DNA of 64,000 bases from Pseudomonas sp. LRP2-20 (GCF_024349685.1 NZ_AP025944.1:3664001-3728000), one strand, 5' to 3'; positions 1 to 9,146 are shown, counted from the first letter of the stretch. Made by a program: numbers and translations. Notes: generated by a model not told the origin, from the letters alone.

Positions 1-1443
1 ACCCTGTCCATCGACATCAACCTCAACAGCCTGCAGGCCCTGAGCCAGGACGCCAGCCGCAGCCTCTACGAAGGCCGCACCACGGTCGGTATCCTCAGCC
101 CGGTCGGCCTGCTGGCCGGCTACAGCACCGACGCCAGCAAGCTGGCCCAGCGTTTCGACCAGGTCGACCCGCGCCAGGGCGCCGAGCTGGTGCGCAAGCT
201 GGCCGCGGGCAAGCTGACCACCCTGCACGATCAGGCGCGCCTGAAAGTGCTGGCCGCCTTCGAACCGATTCCCGGCGCCCAACCCTGGGGCGTGCTGCTG
301 GACGTGCCGGAAAACGCCCTGACCGGCCCCGCCGAAGCCCTCAAGCAAGAGCTGGACACACTGAACACCAGCGGCACCCTGCTGGAGCTGGGCCTGGGCC
401 TGGCCGCGGCGGTCGCCGGCCTGCTGCTGGTGTGGCTGATGGCGCGTGGCGTGACCAAGCCGATCCTCGGCGTCGCCGCCATGCTCAAGGACATCGCCAG
501 CGGCGAAGGCGACCTGACCCGCCGCCTGACCTACGACAAGCGCGACGAACTCGGCGAGCTGGCCGGCTGGTTCAACCGCTTCCTCGACAAGCTGCAACCG
601 ACCATCGCCGAGGTGAAGCGCTCGGTGCAGGCCGCCCGCGGCACCGCCGACCAGTCCTCGGCCATCGCCAGCGAGACCAGTGCCGGCATGGAACAGCAGT
701 ACCGCCAGGTCGACCAGGTGGCCACCGCCTCCCACGAAATGAGCGCCACCGCCCAGGACGTCGCCCGCAGCGCCGCCCAGGCCGCACAGGCTGCACGCGA
801 CGCCGACCAGGCCACCCGTGAAGGCCTGGCGGTGATCGACCGCACCACCAACAGCATCGATGCCCTGGCCGCCGACATGAGCAGCGCCATGGCCGAAGTC
901 GAAGGCCTGGCGCAGAACAGCGAGAAGATCGGCTCGGTGCTCGAGGTGATCCGCTCGATCGCCGAGCAGACCAACCTGCTGGCGCTCAACGCCGCCATCG
1001 AAGCGGCCCGCGCCGGTGAGGCCGGCCGCGGCTTTGCCGTGGTCGCCGACGAAGTGCGCAACCTGGCCCAGCGCACCCAGGAATCGGTGGAAGAAACCCG
1101 CCAGGTGATCGAAGCCCTGCAGACCGGTACCCGTGAAGTGGTCGGTGCCATGGACAGCAGCCACCGCCAGGCCCAGGGCGGTGTCGAGCAGGTCGGCCAA
1201 GCGGTTACCGCGTTGCAGCGCATCGGCCAGGCGGTGAGCGTGATCACCGACATGAACCTGCAGATCGCGTCGGCCGCCGAAGAACAGAGTGCGGTGGCCG
1301 AAGAGATCAACAGCAACGTCGCGACCATCCGCGATGTCACCGAGTCGCTGTCCGGGCAGGCCAACGAATCGGCGCGGGTCAGCCAGTCGCTGAACAGCCT
1401 GGCCAACCAGCAACAGGCGCTTATGGACCAGTTCCGCGTCTGA
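1..1443 (+). CDS. Methyl-accepting chemotaxis protein, 5' end missing
   Basis: The reading frame is open from base 1 and ends at TGA 1441-1443, so the gene begins upstream of the window. The visible product holds the end of a periplasmic sensor domain (probably double-Cache), a membrane helix near bases 370-450, a HAMP linker ([15 protein letters not shown], then [12 protein letters not shown]), and the long cytoplasmic signalling coiled coil. The conserved hairpin tip is seen as [19 protein letters not shown] followed by [18 protein letters not shown]. This tip contacts CheW and CheA. The protein senses a small ligand in the periplasm and biases the flagellar motor; the ligand cannot be read from this fragment. 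Family assignment is secure. The visible C-terminus (LMDQFRV) shows no obvious CheR-tethering pentapeptide. Confidence 0.96.
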   Translation, partial: TLSIDINLNSLQALSQDASRSLYEGRTTVGILSPVGLLAGYSTDASKLAQRFDQVDPRQGAELVRKLAAGKLTTLHDQARLKVLAAFEPIPGAQPWGVLLDVPENALTGPAEALKQELDTLNTSGTLLELGLGLAAAVAGLLLVWLMARGVTKPILGVAAMLKDIASGEGDLTRRLTYDKRDELGELAGWFNRFLDKLQPTIAEVKRSVQAARGTADQSSAIASETSAGMEQQYRQVDQVATASHEMSATAQDVARSAAQAAQAARDADQATREGLAVIDRTTNSIDALAADMSSAMAEVEGLAQNSEKIGSVLEVIRSIAEQTNLLALNAAIEAARAGEAGRGFAVVADEVRNLAQRTQESVEETRQVIEALQTGTREVVGAMDSSHRQAQGGVEQVGQAVTALQRIGQAVSVITDMNLQIASAAEEQSAVAEEINSNVATIRDVTESLSGQANESARVSQSLNSLANQQQALMDQFRV

Positions 1444-1448
1444 GCCAG

Positions 1449-1480
1449 GGTGCCGCTGCGCGCACAGGCGCAGCGGCACC
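1449..1480. terminator. Hairpin between convergent genes
   Basis: A perfect 13-bp inverted repeat (GGTGCCGCTGCGC at 1449-1461, its complement at 1468-1480) with a 6-base loop sits between the convergent chemoreceptor and subtilase stops. There is no T tract on either strand, so it may act as a bidirectional transcription barrier rather than a classical intrinsic terminator. Confidence 0.55.
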
Positions 1481-1492
1481 GGTCAAGGCCAA

Positions 1493-3394
1493 TCACGCCG
1501 GGTGAAAGCGCCCGCCCCCCAGCATCTGGTCAAGCATGACCAACGCCCCCTCCACGTTGGGCCTGGCCCCCATCGGCAAGACGTCGGTGTCGGGCAGTGT
1601 CGCATCACCGTAACCTGACGCCATCACCAGCAGGTGCATCTGGTCCGCGTTGAGGTAGATGTGATGCTGCTCCATCGCATAGGACTGGATCAGGCTCAAG
1701 GCGCCTGCCACCATCGGGGTGGCCGACGAAGTACCGGCATAGGTGTCGGTGTAGTCACTGTCCTCCCCATCCTTGTCCTGCAAGGCTCCGTACGAAAGCG
1801 TGACCACGCTGTCGCCCCAGGCGTTGAGCATGCGGTACCGATAGTTGTAGTTGGAGTAAGCGTGGGGTTTGCCATCCCATGACTGGCAAGCGCCCACCAG
1901 GATGGCGCCGACATCGGCGTGATCGGCGAAGTTTCGATGTTGCGCCAGGTCGACCCCGTGCCCGGCGACCGTGCCATGGCCGGCATCGGTCTGGCTGCTG
2001 CCATTGCTGGCCGCCACCACCACCACGGCACCGCGCCGCACCAGTTCACGCACCATGTCCCGCCACAAGGCATCGTGCACGGTAGGCAGCAAGGTATTCG
2101 GGTCTGCGAGATTGATGGTCTGACGATTGATGCCAACGATATCGCCCGGCTCAACATGACGCAGCAAGGCGTTGATCGTGCGCGATCGCCCGTTGGCGTC
2201 ATCGGCTCTGTTGTTATAGAGGTACAGTTCGCTGTCCTTGGCAACACCAGTGACACCTAGGCCATTGGCAGTCGCCACCAGGATGCCGGCCGAGGCCGTA
2301 CCGTGCCTGGGGTTATGGTTGGGGCCCTCGGTCACGATCCTCAGGTTCGGGTTATCACGCAAATCTTCGTGATGGGGGTACAGGCCGCCATCGGAGAAAT
2401 GAATCCGTGCGCCCTTGCCGGTCACCTGCCTGTCCCAGGCACGCCGCACGTTCAAGCCGTGCCAACGGTAATTGGGCGCATCCAGGTAGTGCTGCTTCTG
2501 TTCAAAGTCCGGGGTGGGCTGTGCATCCGTGCTGGTACGCTTTCCCAACACGACGGCGACGCCGCCAATCAGCGTGATCAGGCCAGCGATCACGGCAAAC
2601 ACCGGCGGGCTTGGCTCCTGGACATCGACAAGAAACTGCAGGGTCTCGACATACTCCAGTGCCGCCAGGGTTCTGGCCAGGTTGACGAAGGTGTCGTTGA
2701 GCATGCTGGCGGGCTGTTTCAGCATGCACCAGTCGGCAAGCACCTGCAGTCGCGGGTGGTGGCGCTCGCCGGCAGCCAGCAGAGGCTGAAGCTCGATGAC
2801 CTGCTTGAGCCTGGGCCACAACTGCACCAGCCTGGAGTTGGAGGCGGGCTCCAGATCAGCAAGCAAGCGCTGGTAGCCGCCCTTGACGAAGCGGATCAGC
2901 AGCGCTGGGCAAGCCTTGCCAGGCTCGCTCAGCGCAAGCCCCTCATACGCGGGTAGCTGAACGTCCGGCAGCGAGCGTCGACGCCTTGTCGAGCCACTGG
3001 CCAGCGGTACCTTGTCCAGCATGTTGCGTGTCAGTTCCTGCTCCTGCACCTGCACCAGCAACGGTTCGAGATCAATGACCCCGGCCGCACCTGCAGGTCG
3101 CCCCCGCGCAACGGCTTCGGCATCGAGCAGGATCACCCGAGGTTGAATACGGTAGGTGCCGGCCCTGGGTTCGACTTCAAGCAAAGCCTGGCAACCGTGA
3201 TCGACCAATGCCCCGGTATAGGCCTGGGAATGAACGGATACGCCGTTGAACGACACGGGTTCGTCGCCATCGATGCGTTCGATTTCGTAGCGAATACGGT
3301 TGACCTTTTGCAGGTCGTCCCCTGTGCAACGAATGTGCAACTTGCCGTCGAAACGGAAATTCCGGTAGTAGGTGAAGTTCAGCTTCAGCTTCAT
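1493..3394 (-). CDS. S8-family (subtilisin-like) serine peptidase with N-terminal extension
   Basis: The predicted product has 633 residues. The start at 3394 (MKLKLNFTYY) is chosen because AAAGGA lies about 8 bases upstream; the frame is open further upstream but without such a site. The C-terminal half is a subtilase domain with the full triad: Asp335 (IHFSDGGLYPHHEDL), His364 (PRHGTASAG) and Ser556 (AGTSSATPMVAG), plus the oxyanion Asn464 (VAASNGSS). Residues 1-260 form a domain I do not recognise, followed by a hydrophobic stretch at 266-285 (VFAVIAGLITLIGGVAVVLG) that looks like one membrane span. No signal peptide is visible, so the topology is uncertain; the span could act as an internal anchor. 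It is convergent with the chemoreceptor and divergent from the betaine-type binding protein. The substrate is unknown. Confidence 0.9.
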   Translation of the reverse strand: MKLKLNFTYYRNFRFDGKLHIRCTGDDLQKVNRIRYEIERIDGDEPVSFNGVSVHSQAYTGALVDHGCQALLEVEPRAGTYRIQPRVILLDAEAVARGRPAGAAGVIDLEPLLVQVQEQELTRNMLDKVPLASGSTRRRRSLPDVQLPAYEGLALSEPGKACPALLIRFVKGGYQRLLADLEPASNSRLVQLWPRLKQVIELQPLLAAGERHHPRLQVLADWCMLKQPASMLNDTFVNLARTLAALEYVETLQFLVDVQEPSPPVFAVIAGLITLIGGVAVVLGKRTSTDAQPTPDFEQKQHYLDAPNYRWHGLNVRRAWDRQVTGKGARIHFSDGGLYPHHEDLRDNPNLRIVTEGPNHNPRHGTASAGILVATANGLGVTGVAKDSELYLYNNRADDANGRSRTINALLRHVEPGDIVGINRQTINLADPNTLLPTVHDALWRDMVRELVRRGAVVVVAASNGSSQTDAGHGTVAGHGVDLAQHRNFADHADVGAILVGACQSWDGKPHAYSNYNYRYRMLNAWGDSVVTLSYGALQDKDGEDSDYTDTYAGTSSATPMVAGALSLIQSYAMEQHHIYLNADQMHLLVMASGYGDATLPDTDVLPMGARPNVEGALVMLDQMLGGGRFHPA

Positions 3395-3551
3395 GTTTTC
3401 AGTCCTTTGTGCTGCATGGCCGGGTGGCATGCACCGCCGGATTGTTCGCGCATGCCCCTGCCGCTCCCATTGCGAAAGTCTTCCCGCAGGCATTGAAAAC
3501 CCGTCGTCTACACTTGCCGCAACCCATGCAGTGGCAATCGACGAGGCCCCC

Positions 3552-4568
3552 ATGAAGAAGATCCCTGCGCTGCTGGCCGGCCTGTTGCTCAGCATCGGCC
3601 TGGCCAGTACCGACAGCGCCGCATCGGCAGAAGCTGGCAAGCCCATCCACTTCGGCGCCATCACCTGGGAAAGCGGCGCCCTGACCACGGAAATCCTGCG
3701 CCACATCGTCGAGCACGGTTACGGCTACCCCACCGACGCCCTCCCTGGCAGCAGCGTGAGCATGGAGGTGGCGCTGGCGCGCAACGACCTGCAGGTAATC
3801 GCCGAGGAATGGGCCGGGCGCAGCCCCGCCTGGGTCAAGGCCGAACAGGCCGGCGAGGTGTTCGCCCTGGGCGATACGGTGAAGAACGCCGAGGAAGGCT
3901 GGTGGGTACCGGCCTACGTGATCGAGGGCGACCCGGCCCGCGGCCTCAAGCCGCTGGCCCCTGACCTGCGCAGGGTCGAAGACCTCAAGCGCTATCCCAA
4001 GGTGTTCAGCGACCCCGAAGCGCCTGAAAAAGGCCGCTTCCTCAACAGCCCCAGCGGCTGGACCTCGGAGACCGTCAATAGTCAGAAGCTCAAGGCTTAT
4101 GGCCTCGACGGCCTGTACAACAACTTCCGCAGTGGCTCGGGCGCAGCGCTGGATGCCGAGATCAGTTCAGCCATCCGCCGTGGCCAGCCGGTGCTGTTCT
4201 ACTACTGGAGCCCCACCCCGCTGATTGGCCGCTACAAACTGGTGCGCCTGCAGGAGCCGCCATTCGACGCGGCCGCGTGGGCCACCCTGACCGACGCGAA
4301 GAACCCCAACCCGATAGGCAGCCAGTCGTTGCCGGCCAAGCTGTCGGTCGGCGTGTCCAAGGCGTTTCGCGATGGCTACCCGGACCTGGTGGCGGTATTC
4401 GAGAAGGTCGACCTGCCCATCGACCGGTTGAACAAGGCCTTGGCTGAAATGAACGAAAAACGCCAGCCGCCCGCAGATGCCGCCAAGGCTTTCCTGCGCG
4501 CCAACCCGGATGTGTGGAAGGCCTGGCTTCCGGCTGACGTGGCCGCCAAGGTCGAGACCAGCCTGTGA
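3552..4568 (+). CDS. Glycine betaine/choline-type ABC transporter substrate-binding protein (ProX-like)
   Basis: A 338-residue periplasmic binding protein. The start at 3552 is preceded by GAGG and gives a clean Sec signal peptide (MKKIPALLAGLLLSIGLAS..., cleavage probably after ASA near residue 26). The mature sequence has features of the quaternary-amine binding family: an early ITWESGALTTEIL segment, EWAGRSPAW, and the late WSPTPLIGRYKLVRL stretch. Such proteins cage the trimethylammonium group with aromatic residues. Its stop overlaps the start of the permease gene by four bases, so the two are translationally coupled. The likely role is uptake of betaine, choline, carnitine or a related compound; the exact substrate cannot be decided here. 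Confidence 0.88.
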   Translation: MKKIPALLAGLLLSIGLASTDSAASAEAGKPIHFGAITWESGALTTEILRHIVEHGYGYPTDALPGSSVSMEVALARNDLQVIAEEWAGRSPAWVKAEQAGEVFALGDTVKNAEEGWWVPAYVIEGDPARGLKPLAPDLRRVEDLKRYPKVFSDPEAPEKGRFLNSPSGWTSETVNSQKLKAYGLDGLYNNFRSGSGAALDAEISSAIRRGQPVLFYYWSPTPLIGRYKLVRLQEPPFDAAAWATLTDAKNPNPIGSQSLPAKLSVGVSKAFRDGYPDLVAVFEKVDLPIDRLNKALAEMNEKRQPPADAAKAFLRANPDVWKAWLPADVAAKVETSL

Positions 4569-5413
4569 ACACGGGCTTCCCCCAAGCCCTGCAACTGTCC
4601 TTCGCCGACACCATCAACCGCCTGGTCGACTGGCTGGTGCTGCACTATGGCGACCACCTGCGCAGCGTCTCCGACCAGTTGCTGCAAGTGCTGGTCGGCC
4701 TGGAGAACCTGCTGCGCCTGATGCCCTGGTGGCTGCTGTTGCTGCTGGTCGGCCTGCTCGCCTGGCACGCCAGCCGCAGCCTGCTGCGCAGCGTGGTGCT
4801 GGTCGCGCTGCTGGTGTTCATCGGCATGCTCGGGCTGTGGGACAAACTGCTGCAGACCCTGGCGCTGGTGCTGGTCAGTACCGGCCTGTGCGTGCTGGTC
4901 GGCGTGCCGCTGGGCATACTCCTGGCCACGCGCCCGCTGGCCCGGCGCCTGTTGTTGCCGGTGCTGGACGTGATGCAGACGCTGCCTGCCTTCGTCTACC
5001 TGATCCCGGTGCTGATGCTGTTCGGCCTGGGCAAGGTGCCGGCGGTGTTCGCCACCTTGATCTATGCCTTGCCACCGTTGGTGCGGCTGACCGAGCTAGG
5101 CCTGAGCCAGATCGACCCCTCATTGCTGCAGGCCGCCCATGGCCTGGGCGCCGGCCGCTGGCAGCGGCTGCGGCGCATCGCCCTGCCGCTGGCGCTACCG
5201 AGCATCATGGCCGGGCTCAACCAGTCGGTAATGATGGCCTTGTCGATGGTGGTGGTGGCTTCGATGATCGGTGCCCGAGGGCTGGGCGAGGATGTGCTGG
5301 CCGGGATTCAGACGCTCAATGTCGGCCAAGGGGTGGAAGCTGGGTTGGCCATCGTCGCACTGGCGATGGTGATCGACCGCATCAGCCAGGCCTACGGCCG
5401 CAGTACACGGTAA
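4565..5413 (+). CDS. ABC transporter permease, ProW-like
   Basis: A 282-residue inner-membrane permease. It starts at GTG 4565 in a GTGA overlap with the upstream binding-protein stop. Several membrane spans are visible, and the binding-protein-dependent permease (EAA-type) loop is seen as GLGAGRWQRLRRIALPLALP, the contact for the ATPase. The N-terminal stretch before the first span (residues 1-50) is typical of ProW-type subunits. No ATPase gene follows: the next gene is an aldehyde dehydrogenase on the other strand. The pair must therefore borrow an ATPase encoded elsewhere or be non-functional. Confidence 0.9.
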   Translation: MNTGFPQALQLSFADTINRLVDWLVLHYGDHLRSVSDQLLQVLVGLENLLRLMPWWLLLLLVGLLAWHASRSLLRSVVLVALLVFIGMLGLWDKLLQTLALVLVSTGLCVLVGVPLGILLATRPLARRLLLPVLDVMQTLPAFVYLIPVLMLFGLGKVPAVFATLIYALPPLVRLTELGLSQIDPSLLQAAHGLGAGRWQRLRRIALPLALPSIMAGLNQSVMMALSMVVVASMIGARGLGEDVLAGIQTLNVGQGVEAGLAIVALAMVIDRISQAYGRSTR

Positions 5414-5425
5414 ACGCGATTGTTT

Positions 5426-5448
5426 GAGCGGCCTCGCCGGGGCCGCTC
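5426..5448. terminator. Hairpin after the permease gene
   Basis: GAGCGGCC at 5426-5433 pairs with GGCCGCTC at 5441-5448 around a 7-base loop, between the convergent permease and aldehyde dehydrogenase genes. There is no T run. The sequence resembles half of a pseudomonad REP element followed by CTACAAG. Confidence 0.45.
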
Positions 5449-5468
5449 CTACAAGAGCCCGCGTCAGT

Positions 5469-6956
5469 TCAGTACCTGATCATCACCGACTTCAATTCGG
5501 TGTAGTCCTCGATGAACGCACTGCCGAACTCTCGCCCCACCCCGGAAGCCTTGGTCCCGCCAAACGGCACCGCCGGGTCGAGGAAAGTGTGCATGTTGAC
5601 CCACACCGTACCGGCCTCGATCTGCGGAATCAGCCGCAGCGCCTTGGACAGATCGTTTGTCCACAGGCTGGCGGTCAGGCCATACGGGCTGTCGTTCATC
5701 AACTCGAGCAGTTCCTGTTCGTTATCGAACGGCAGCACGCAGACGATCGGCCCGAAGGTTTCCTCATGCAGCAACGGGTCATCGGCACCGTTGGCCAGCA
5801 CCACGGTCGGCTCGACGAAGTACCCCGGCCGGTCAACCGCCCTGGCGCCATACACCACCGTGTTGTTGGCCCGCGCCCGCTCGAAGAAGCCGAGAATCTT
5901 CTGCAGGTGCGCAGCATTGGCCAGCGGCCCGAACTGCGCCTCTGGGTCCAGTGCCGAGCCGATCTTCATCTGCCCCAGCGCCGCGCCGAGCTTGCGGGTG
6001 AACTCCTCGACCTTGCTGTGGTGCACGTACAGGCGCTCTGGCGATGCGCAGACCTGCCCCTGGTGCACGTAGGCCGTTTGCACGATGCCGGCCACCGCGC
6101 CGTCGACATCGACATCGGCCAGCAGTGCCGCGGCATTCTTGCCGCCCAGTTCCAGGGTGGCGCGGGTCAGGTTGGCCGCCATGGCCGCCTTGCCCACGGC
6201 GATGCCCGTCGGCACCGAACCGGTGAAGGCCACCTTGGCCACGTCCGGGTGCTCGATCAGCCGCTGCCCGGCCTGCCCACGGCCGTTCAGCACGTTGAGC
6301 GCGCCCGCCGGCACACCGGCCTCGACGGCCAGTTCAGCGATGCGCAGCAACGTCAGCGGGGTGAACTCGCTGGGTTTGATGATGACGGTGCAACCGGTGA
6401 CCAGCGCCGAGGCGATCTTCCAGATGCCGATCATCACCGAGAAGTTCCACGGCACGATCCCCGCCACCACGCCCACCGGCTCGCGCAGGGTGAACGCGGT
6501 GTAGCGCTCGCCGGCGAACGACGGGATCGACGGTGTCATGGTCTGCCCGGTGATCTTGCTCGCCCAACCGGCGAAGTAGCGCAGGAACACCACGCTCTGG
6601 GCGATCTCAAGGCCACGGGTAAGGTTGATCGACTTGCCCGAACACAGGGTTTCCAGCTGTGCCAGCTCTTCGGCATTGGCCTCGATCAGGTCGGCCAGGC
6701 GGTTCAGCACCACGCCTTTCTGATACGGCGACGCCTCGGCCCAGGCACCCTTGAAGGCGTGCCGCGCACTGCGCACCGCACGTTCGACCTCGGCGTCGCT
6801 GGCCTCGGCAACTCGGGCGATGACCGCGCCGCTGGAGGGGTCATGAATAGCGATCGACGGCCCCGCCTCACCCGCCAGGTACTGGCCCTCGATGAAGTGG
6901 CCATGGGGCCTGGCGAGGAACTCGACCACGGCAGGTAACAGCTGGATATCGCTCAT
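5469..6956 (-). CDS. NAD(P)-dependent aldehyde dehydrogenase (phenylacetaldehyde dehydrogenase-like)
   Basis: A 495-residue protein, normal for the family. The start at 6956 (MSDIQLLPAV) is preceded by CAGGAG 8 bases upstream; 27 more codons are open before it but lack a site. Catalytic features are all present: Asn171 (PWNFSVMIG), Lys194 (IIKPSEFTPL), Glu269 (LELGGKN) and the nucleophile Cys303 (GQVCASPERL). It oxidises an aldehyde to its acid in the cytoplasm. The N-terminus and the ETLCSGKSI segment remind me of pseudomonad phenylacetaldehyde dehydrogenases (FeaB/StyD type). Betaine aldehyde dehydrogenase is an alternative given the adjacent betaine-type transporter, but I favour the former. 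Confidence 0.93.
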   Translation of the reverse strand: MSDIQLLPAVVEFLARPHGHFIEGQYLAGEAGPSIAIHDPSSGAVIARVAEASDAEVERAVRSARHAFKGAWAEASPYQKGVVLNRLADLIEANAEELAQLETLCSGKSINLTRGLEIAQSVVFLRYFAGWASKITGQTMTPSIPSFAGERYTAFTLREPVGVVAGIVPWNFSVMIGIWKIASALVTGCTVIIKPSEFTPLTLLRIAELAVEAGVPAGALNVLNGRGQAGQRLIEHPDVAKVAFTGSVPTGIAVGKAAMAANLTRATLELGGKNAAALLADVDVDGAVAGIVQTAYVHQGQVCASPERLYVHHSKVEEFTRKLGAALGQMKIGSALDPEAQFGPLANAAHLQKILGFFERARANNTVVYGARAVDRPGYFVEPTVVLANGADDPLLHEETFGPIVCVLPFDNEQELLELMNDSPYGLTASLWTNDLSKALRLIPQIEAGTVWVNMHTFLDPAVPFGGTKASGVGREFGSAFIEDYTELKSVMIRY

Positions 6957-7147
6957 GACATGACTCCTGGATGGCAGTGCACAAAGGTGTGTCGGCCGAT
7001 CTTCAAACGCCCGCCCACTCGCCTGCCAGCCCCGCACGGCGTTTTGTCAGGCAGCCTCAAGAGAATGTCACGCTGGCCAAATTGCCACACCGGGCCGGGC
7101 GGCACACTGCGATTTCTGCATGCCCCCTAACAACATCGGGGTAGCCA

Positions 7148-7270
7148 ATGCGTCGCCTCGACGGGCTCGGCATCTCGTCGGCCCTGGCCGCGAGCAGCGC
7201 GTTGCGCGCCGGGTTGAATACAGCAATGCAGGCCAAGGGCGTCGTCATCAGCGATGGCCTTGACCACTGA
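7148..7270 (+). CDS. Possible 40-residue small protein, or remnant
   Basis: ATG 7148 to TGA 7268-7270 encodes 40 residues (MRRLDGLGISSALAASSALR...) with the GC-rich third positions of host genes. It is followed 24 bases later by a strong intrinsic terminator on the same strand, so something is transcribed here. Only a weak GGGG ribosome site precedes the ATG, and an in-frame stop lies one codon before that ATG. It may be a small protein gene, the decayed 3' end of a lost gene, or the end of a small RNA. I do not recognise the sequence. Confidence 0.35.
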   Translation: MRRLDGLGISSALAASSALRAGLNTAMQAKGVVISDGLDH

Positions 7271-7293
7271 ATCACGCAAGCGTTGTGCCTTTC

Positions 7294-7320
7294 AGCCCGC
7301 TCGGTCAGCGGGCTTTTTTT
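7294..7320 (+). terminator. Rho-independent terminator
   Basis: AGCCCGC at 7294-7300 pairs with GCGGGCT at 7308-7314 (7-base loop) and runs into seven T residues. It is oriented for the + strand, yet the nearest known + strand gene ends at 5413. It therefore implies a short transcript arising between about 6960 and 7290. Confidence 0.85.
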
Positions 7321-7382
7321 CGCCCGTAGCTGATGCCCTGGCCAACCAGGGCTCCACCCGTACGCTCAGGGTTAAAGGTAGG

Positions 7383-9146
7383 TCAAGCAGTTGCCTCGCG
7401 TTCCTGGCGATAGCTCTGCAGGGAGGCGATGCGCTGATCGCTCGCGGCCTCGCGCGCCTCGATGATCAACTTGAGTTGCTGCGACGCCTGTACCAGGTAA
7501 GCCTGAAGCTCATCACCTCTAATGTATTGACCCGACAGTTTGTTCAACTTGCTCCAGCCATCATTGAACAACTGCACGAAGCGCTCCGAAACAACCCCTA
7601 CAGCAAGCCATTCCGCAGCCTGGGAGACGAAGAATTCATCGGTACTGAGCCGGATCGCTTCCAGGCGGCTCTTGCGCAACTCTGCACTATTGCCTGCCTT
7701 TTCGTACTCTTCCATGCGAACCGTGGCTTCATCGACGATGCACTGCATGAAGTCGGCGAACGACTTGAAGAAGAAGGCAATCTCTTCGACGATTTCCTTG
7801 CTGCGCTTGAGTGCCGAAACACTCAGGTTCAGCGACCTGACTGCGAGCTCGATGGTTTGCTCTTCACTGCGCTTGGCATCGAGCAGCACGGTAATCTTGG
7901 CCAACTCCGCAACCTGGCCACGCTTGACCTCTTCGTACTTCTCGACATTGTCGAGCATCTGCCGCTCGAGTTCGCGCAGCGATGCACCTTGACGCTGCTG
8001 CTCTGCGCCCATCTCATCTGCCGCAGCGCTCAGTTGACGCAAAAATGCGCCCAATTGATCTTCAGCTTGGCTCAGCTGGTTCTGCCCCTCACGCAATTCA
8101 CCCTGAGCCTTTTCCAGCGCACTGCTCAATGCCTGTCTTTCGGCATCGGTGGTCGCCGCCGCCCGCTGCTGCTCAAGTTCATCCACGCGTTGCTGGCGTG
8201 CCTCGACAAGCTTTGATTGACCATTGCGCTTCGCTTCAAGGTTGGTCTTTTCCACCATCTGCTTCGGGTCGACATTGGCGTTACCGAGCAGCCCCGGTGT
8301 ACCTGCAGCGGCAGCCCCGAGCGCTGCACCAGCCCCGCCCGTCGCCGCCATGGCGGCAATCGGCAGTACAGCGGACACCACTTGCGTAACGGTCTTGAGC
8401 AGCGAGGCCCAGAAGGACTTCTGCTCGGCACTCTGGGCTTGCTTGCCATACTCGACGGCCATTTTTTCGAATCGCGCTATCTGCTCCTGCAGTGCACTGA
8501 CCAGTGAATTCAGTTCTTCCTTGCGCGCCGTGGCCTGAACAATCTCTTCCTTGATTGCCTTGTTGGCTACGATGGTCTCGCTCAGGGCGGTTTCGCTGCT
8601 GTCGCTAACTTCCTTGATGTCCTTGAGAATACTGTCGTACTTGACGATGATCGTGTTCAGGCTGCTGCGAACGCCCATGGCAGCCGTGCTGATGCGCTTG
8701 GCCATGTCCAGCAGATCCGCCTTGACGAACTGTTTGATTTGTTCAGGGTCGGCACTGTCGCGGACATCCAGCCAGTCAGGGAGCAGTGACGCCAGCTGCC
8801 TGCCGATCGTAGCGGCAATGCGAACCGAATCCTTGATCTGGCGCTCACTGTCCTGCTGAGCCTCGACCAACTGGCTCATGATGCGACTGATCTTGACCCG
8901 AATGGCACCGTGTTCCTGCGGCGTCGTATTGTAGGCGATATACAAAAGACTGATTGCATGATCAGTATCGGTCTTCGCCCGTGCAGTGTCGTAGTTACCT
9001 TCGATCTTACTGACAAACCTGTCGACCAAGGGCGATTGCGCCGTCGGCAATTGCAGTTTTTCCTGCCCAATGATCTCGGCAACCTCGCGAGCGATATCAT
9101 TCTCCAACAGCACGTTACGATTAGTAATAGAAACGACGTTCGTCAT
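7383..9146 (-). CDS. Large alpha-helical protein with central hydrophobic segment, pore-former candidate (paralogue 1)
   Basis: I do not recognise this 587-residue protein as a named family. The start at 9146 (MTNVVSITNR) has GGAG about 10 bases upstream; the longer open frame lacks support. Visible parts in order: an N-terminal helical region with the motif DTDHAISLLYIAYNTTP (61-77), helices to about 185, a heptad-rich coiled coil (185-245), a hydrophobic Ala/Gly-rich segment (about 247-289, LLKTVTQVVSAVLPIAAMAA), a second long coiled coil (295-400), and a conserved C-terminal helical region (400-580) with EIVEEIAFFFKSFADFM. There is no signal peptide. The proteins at 13323-14813 and 15366-17165 share the same N- and C-terminal motifs. 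A hydrophobic segment between long helices is the layout of ClyA/XaxA/HBL-type pore-forming toxins, so a membrane-attacking role is inferred, not shown. The gene lies downstream of a small exported protein. Confidence 0.85.
   Translation of the reverse strand: MTNVVSITNRNVLLENDIAREVAEIIGQEKLQLPTAQSPLVDRFVSKIEGNYDTARAKTDTDHAISLLYIAYNTTPQEHGAIRVKISRIMSQLVEAQQDSERQIKDSVRIAATIGRQLASLLPDWLDVRDSADPEQIKQFVKADLLDMAKRISTAAMGVRSSLNTIIVKYDSILKDIKEVSDSSETALSETIVANKAIKEEIVQATARKEELNSLVSALQEQIARFEKMAVEYGKQAQSAEQKSFWASLLKTVTQVVSAVLPIAAMAATGGAGAALGAAAAGTPGLLGNANVDPKQMVEKTNLEAKRNGQSKLVEARQQRVDELEQQRAAATTDAERQALSSALEKAQGELREGQNQLSQAEDQLGAFLRQLSAAADEMGAEQQRQGASLRELERQMLDNVEKYEEVKRGQVAELAKITVLLDAKRSEEQTIELAVRSLNLSVSALKRSKEIVEEIAFFFKSFADFMQCIVDEATVRMEEYEKAGNSAELRKSRLEAIRLSTDEFFVSQAAEWLAVGVVSERFVQLFNDGWSKLNKLSGQYIRGDELQAYLVQASQQLKLIIEAREAASDQRIASLQSYRQEREATA

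Larger units (their letters stand above)
6957..7382. other. Intergenic region between aldehyde dehydrogenase and helical-protein gene
   Basis: This 426-base gap carries the promoter side of the aldehyde dehydrogenase gene (not resolvable to clear -35/-10 boxes) and the 40-codon frame with its terminator. The overlapping minus-strand frame at 7057-7275 has no ribosome site and looks like a shadow. Confidence 0.5.

Noticed and set aside
531..1496. Minus-strand frame of 321 codons inside the chemoreceptor gene
   Set aside because: Antisense shadow of a high-GC coding frame; residue composition (Ser/Ala/Arg-rich, no motifs) is not protein-like.
1493..3706. Longer version of the subtilase starting at 3706
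   Set aside because: The extra 104 codons overlap the start of the divergent binding-protein gene, have no ribosome site and give no signal peptide; AAAGGA sits before ATG 3394.
7057..7275. 72-codon minus-strand frame in the 7 kb intergenic region
   Set aside because: No ribosome site, no recognisable sequence, and it lies opposite a + strand frame followed by a strong terminator.
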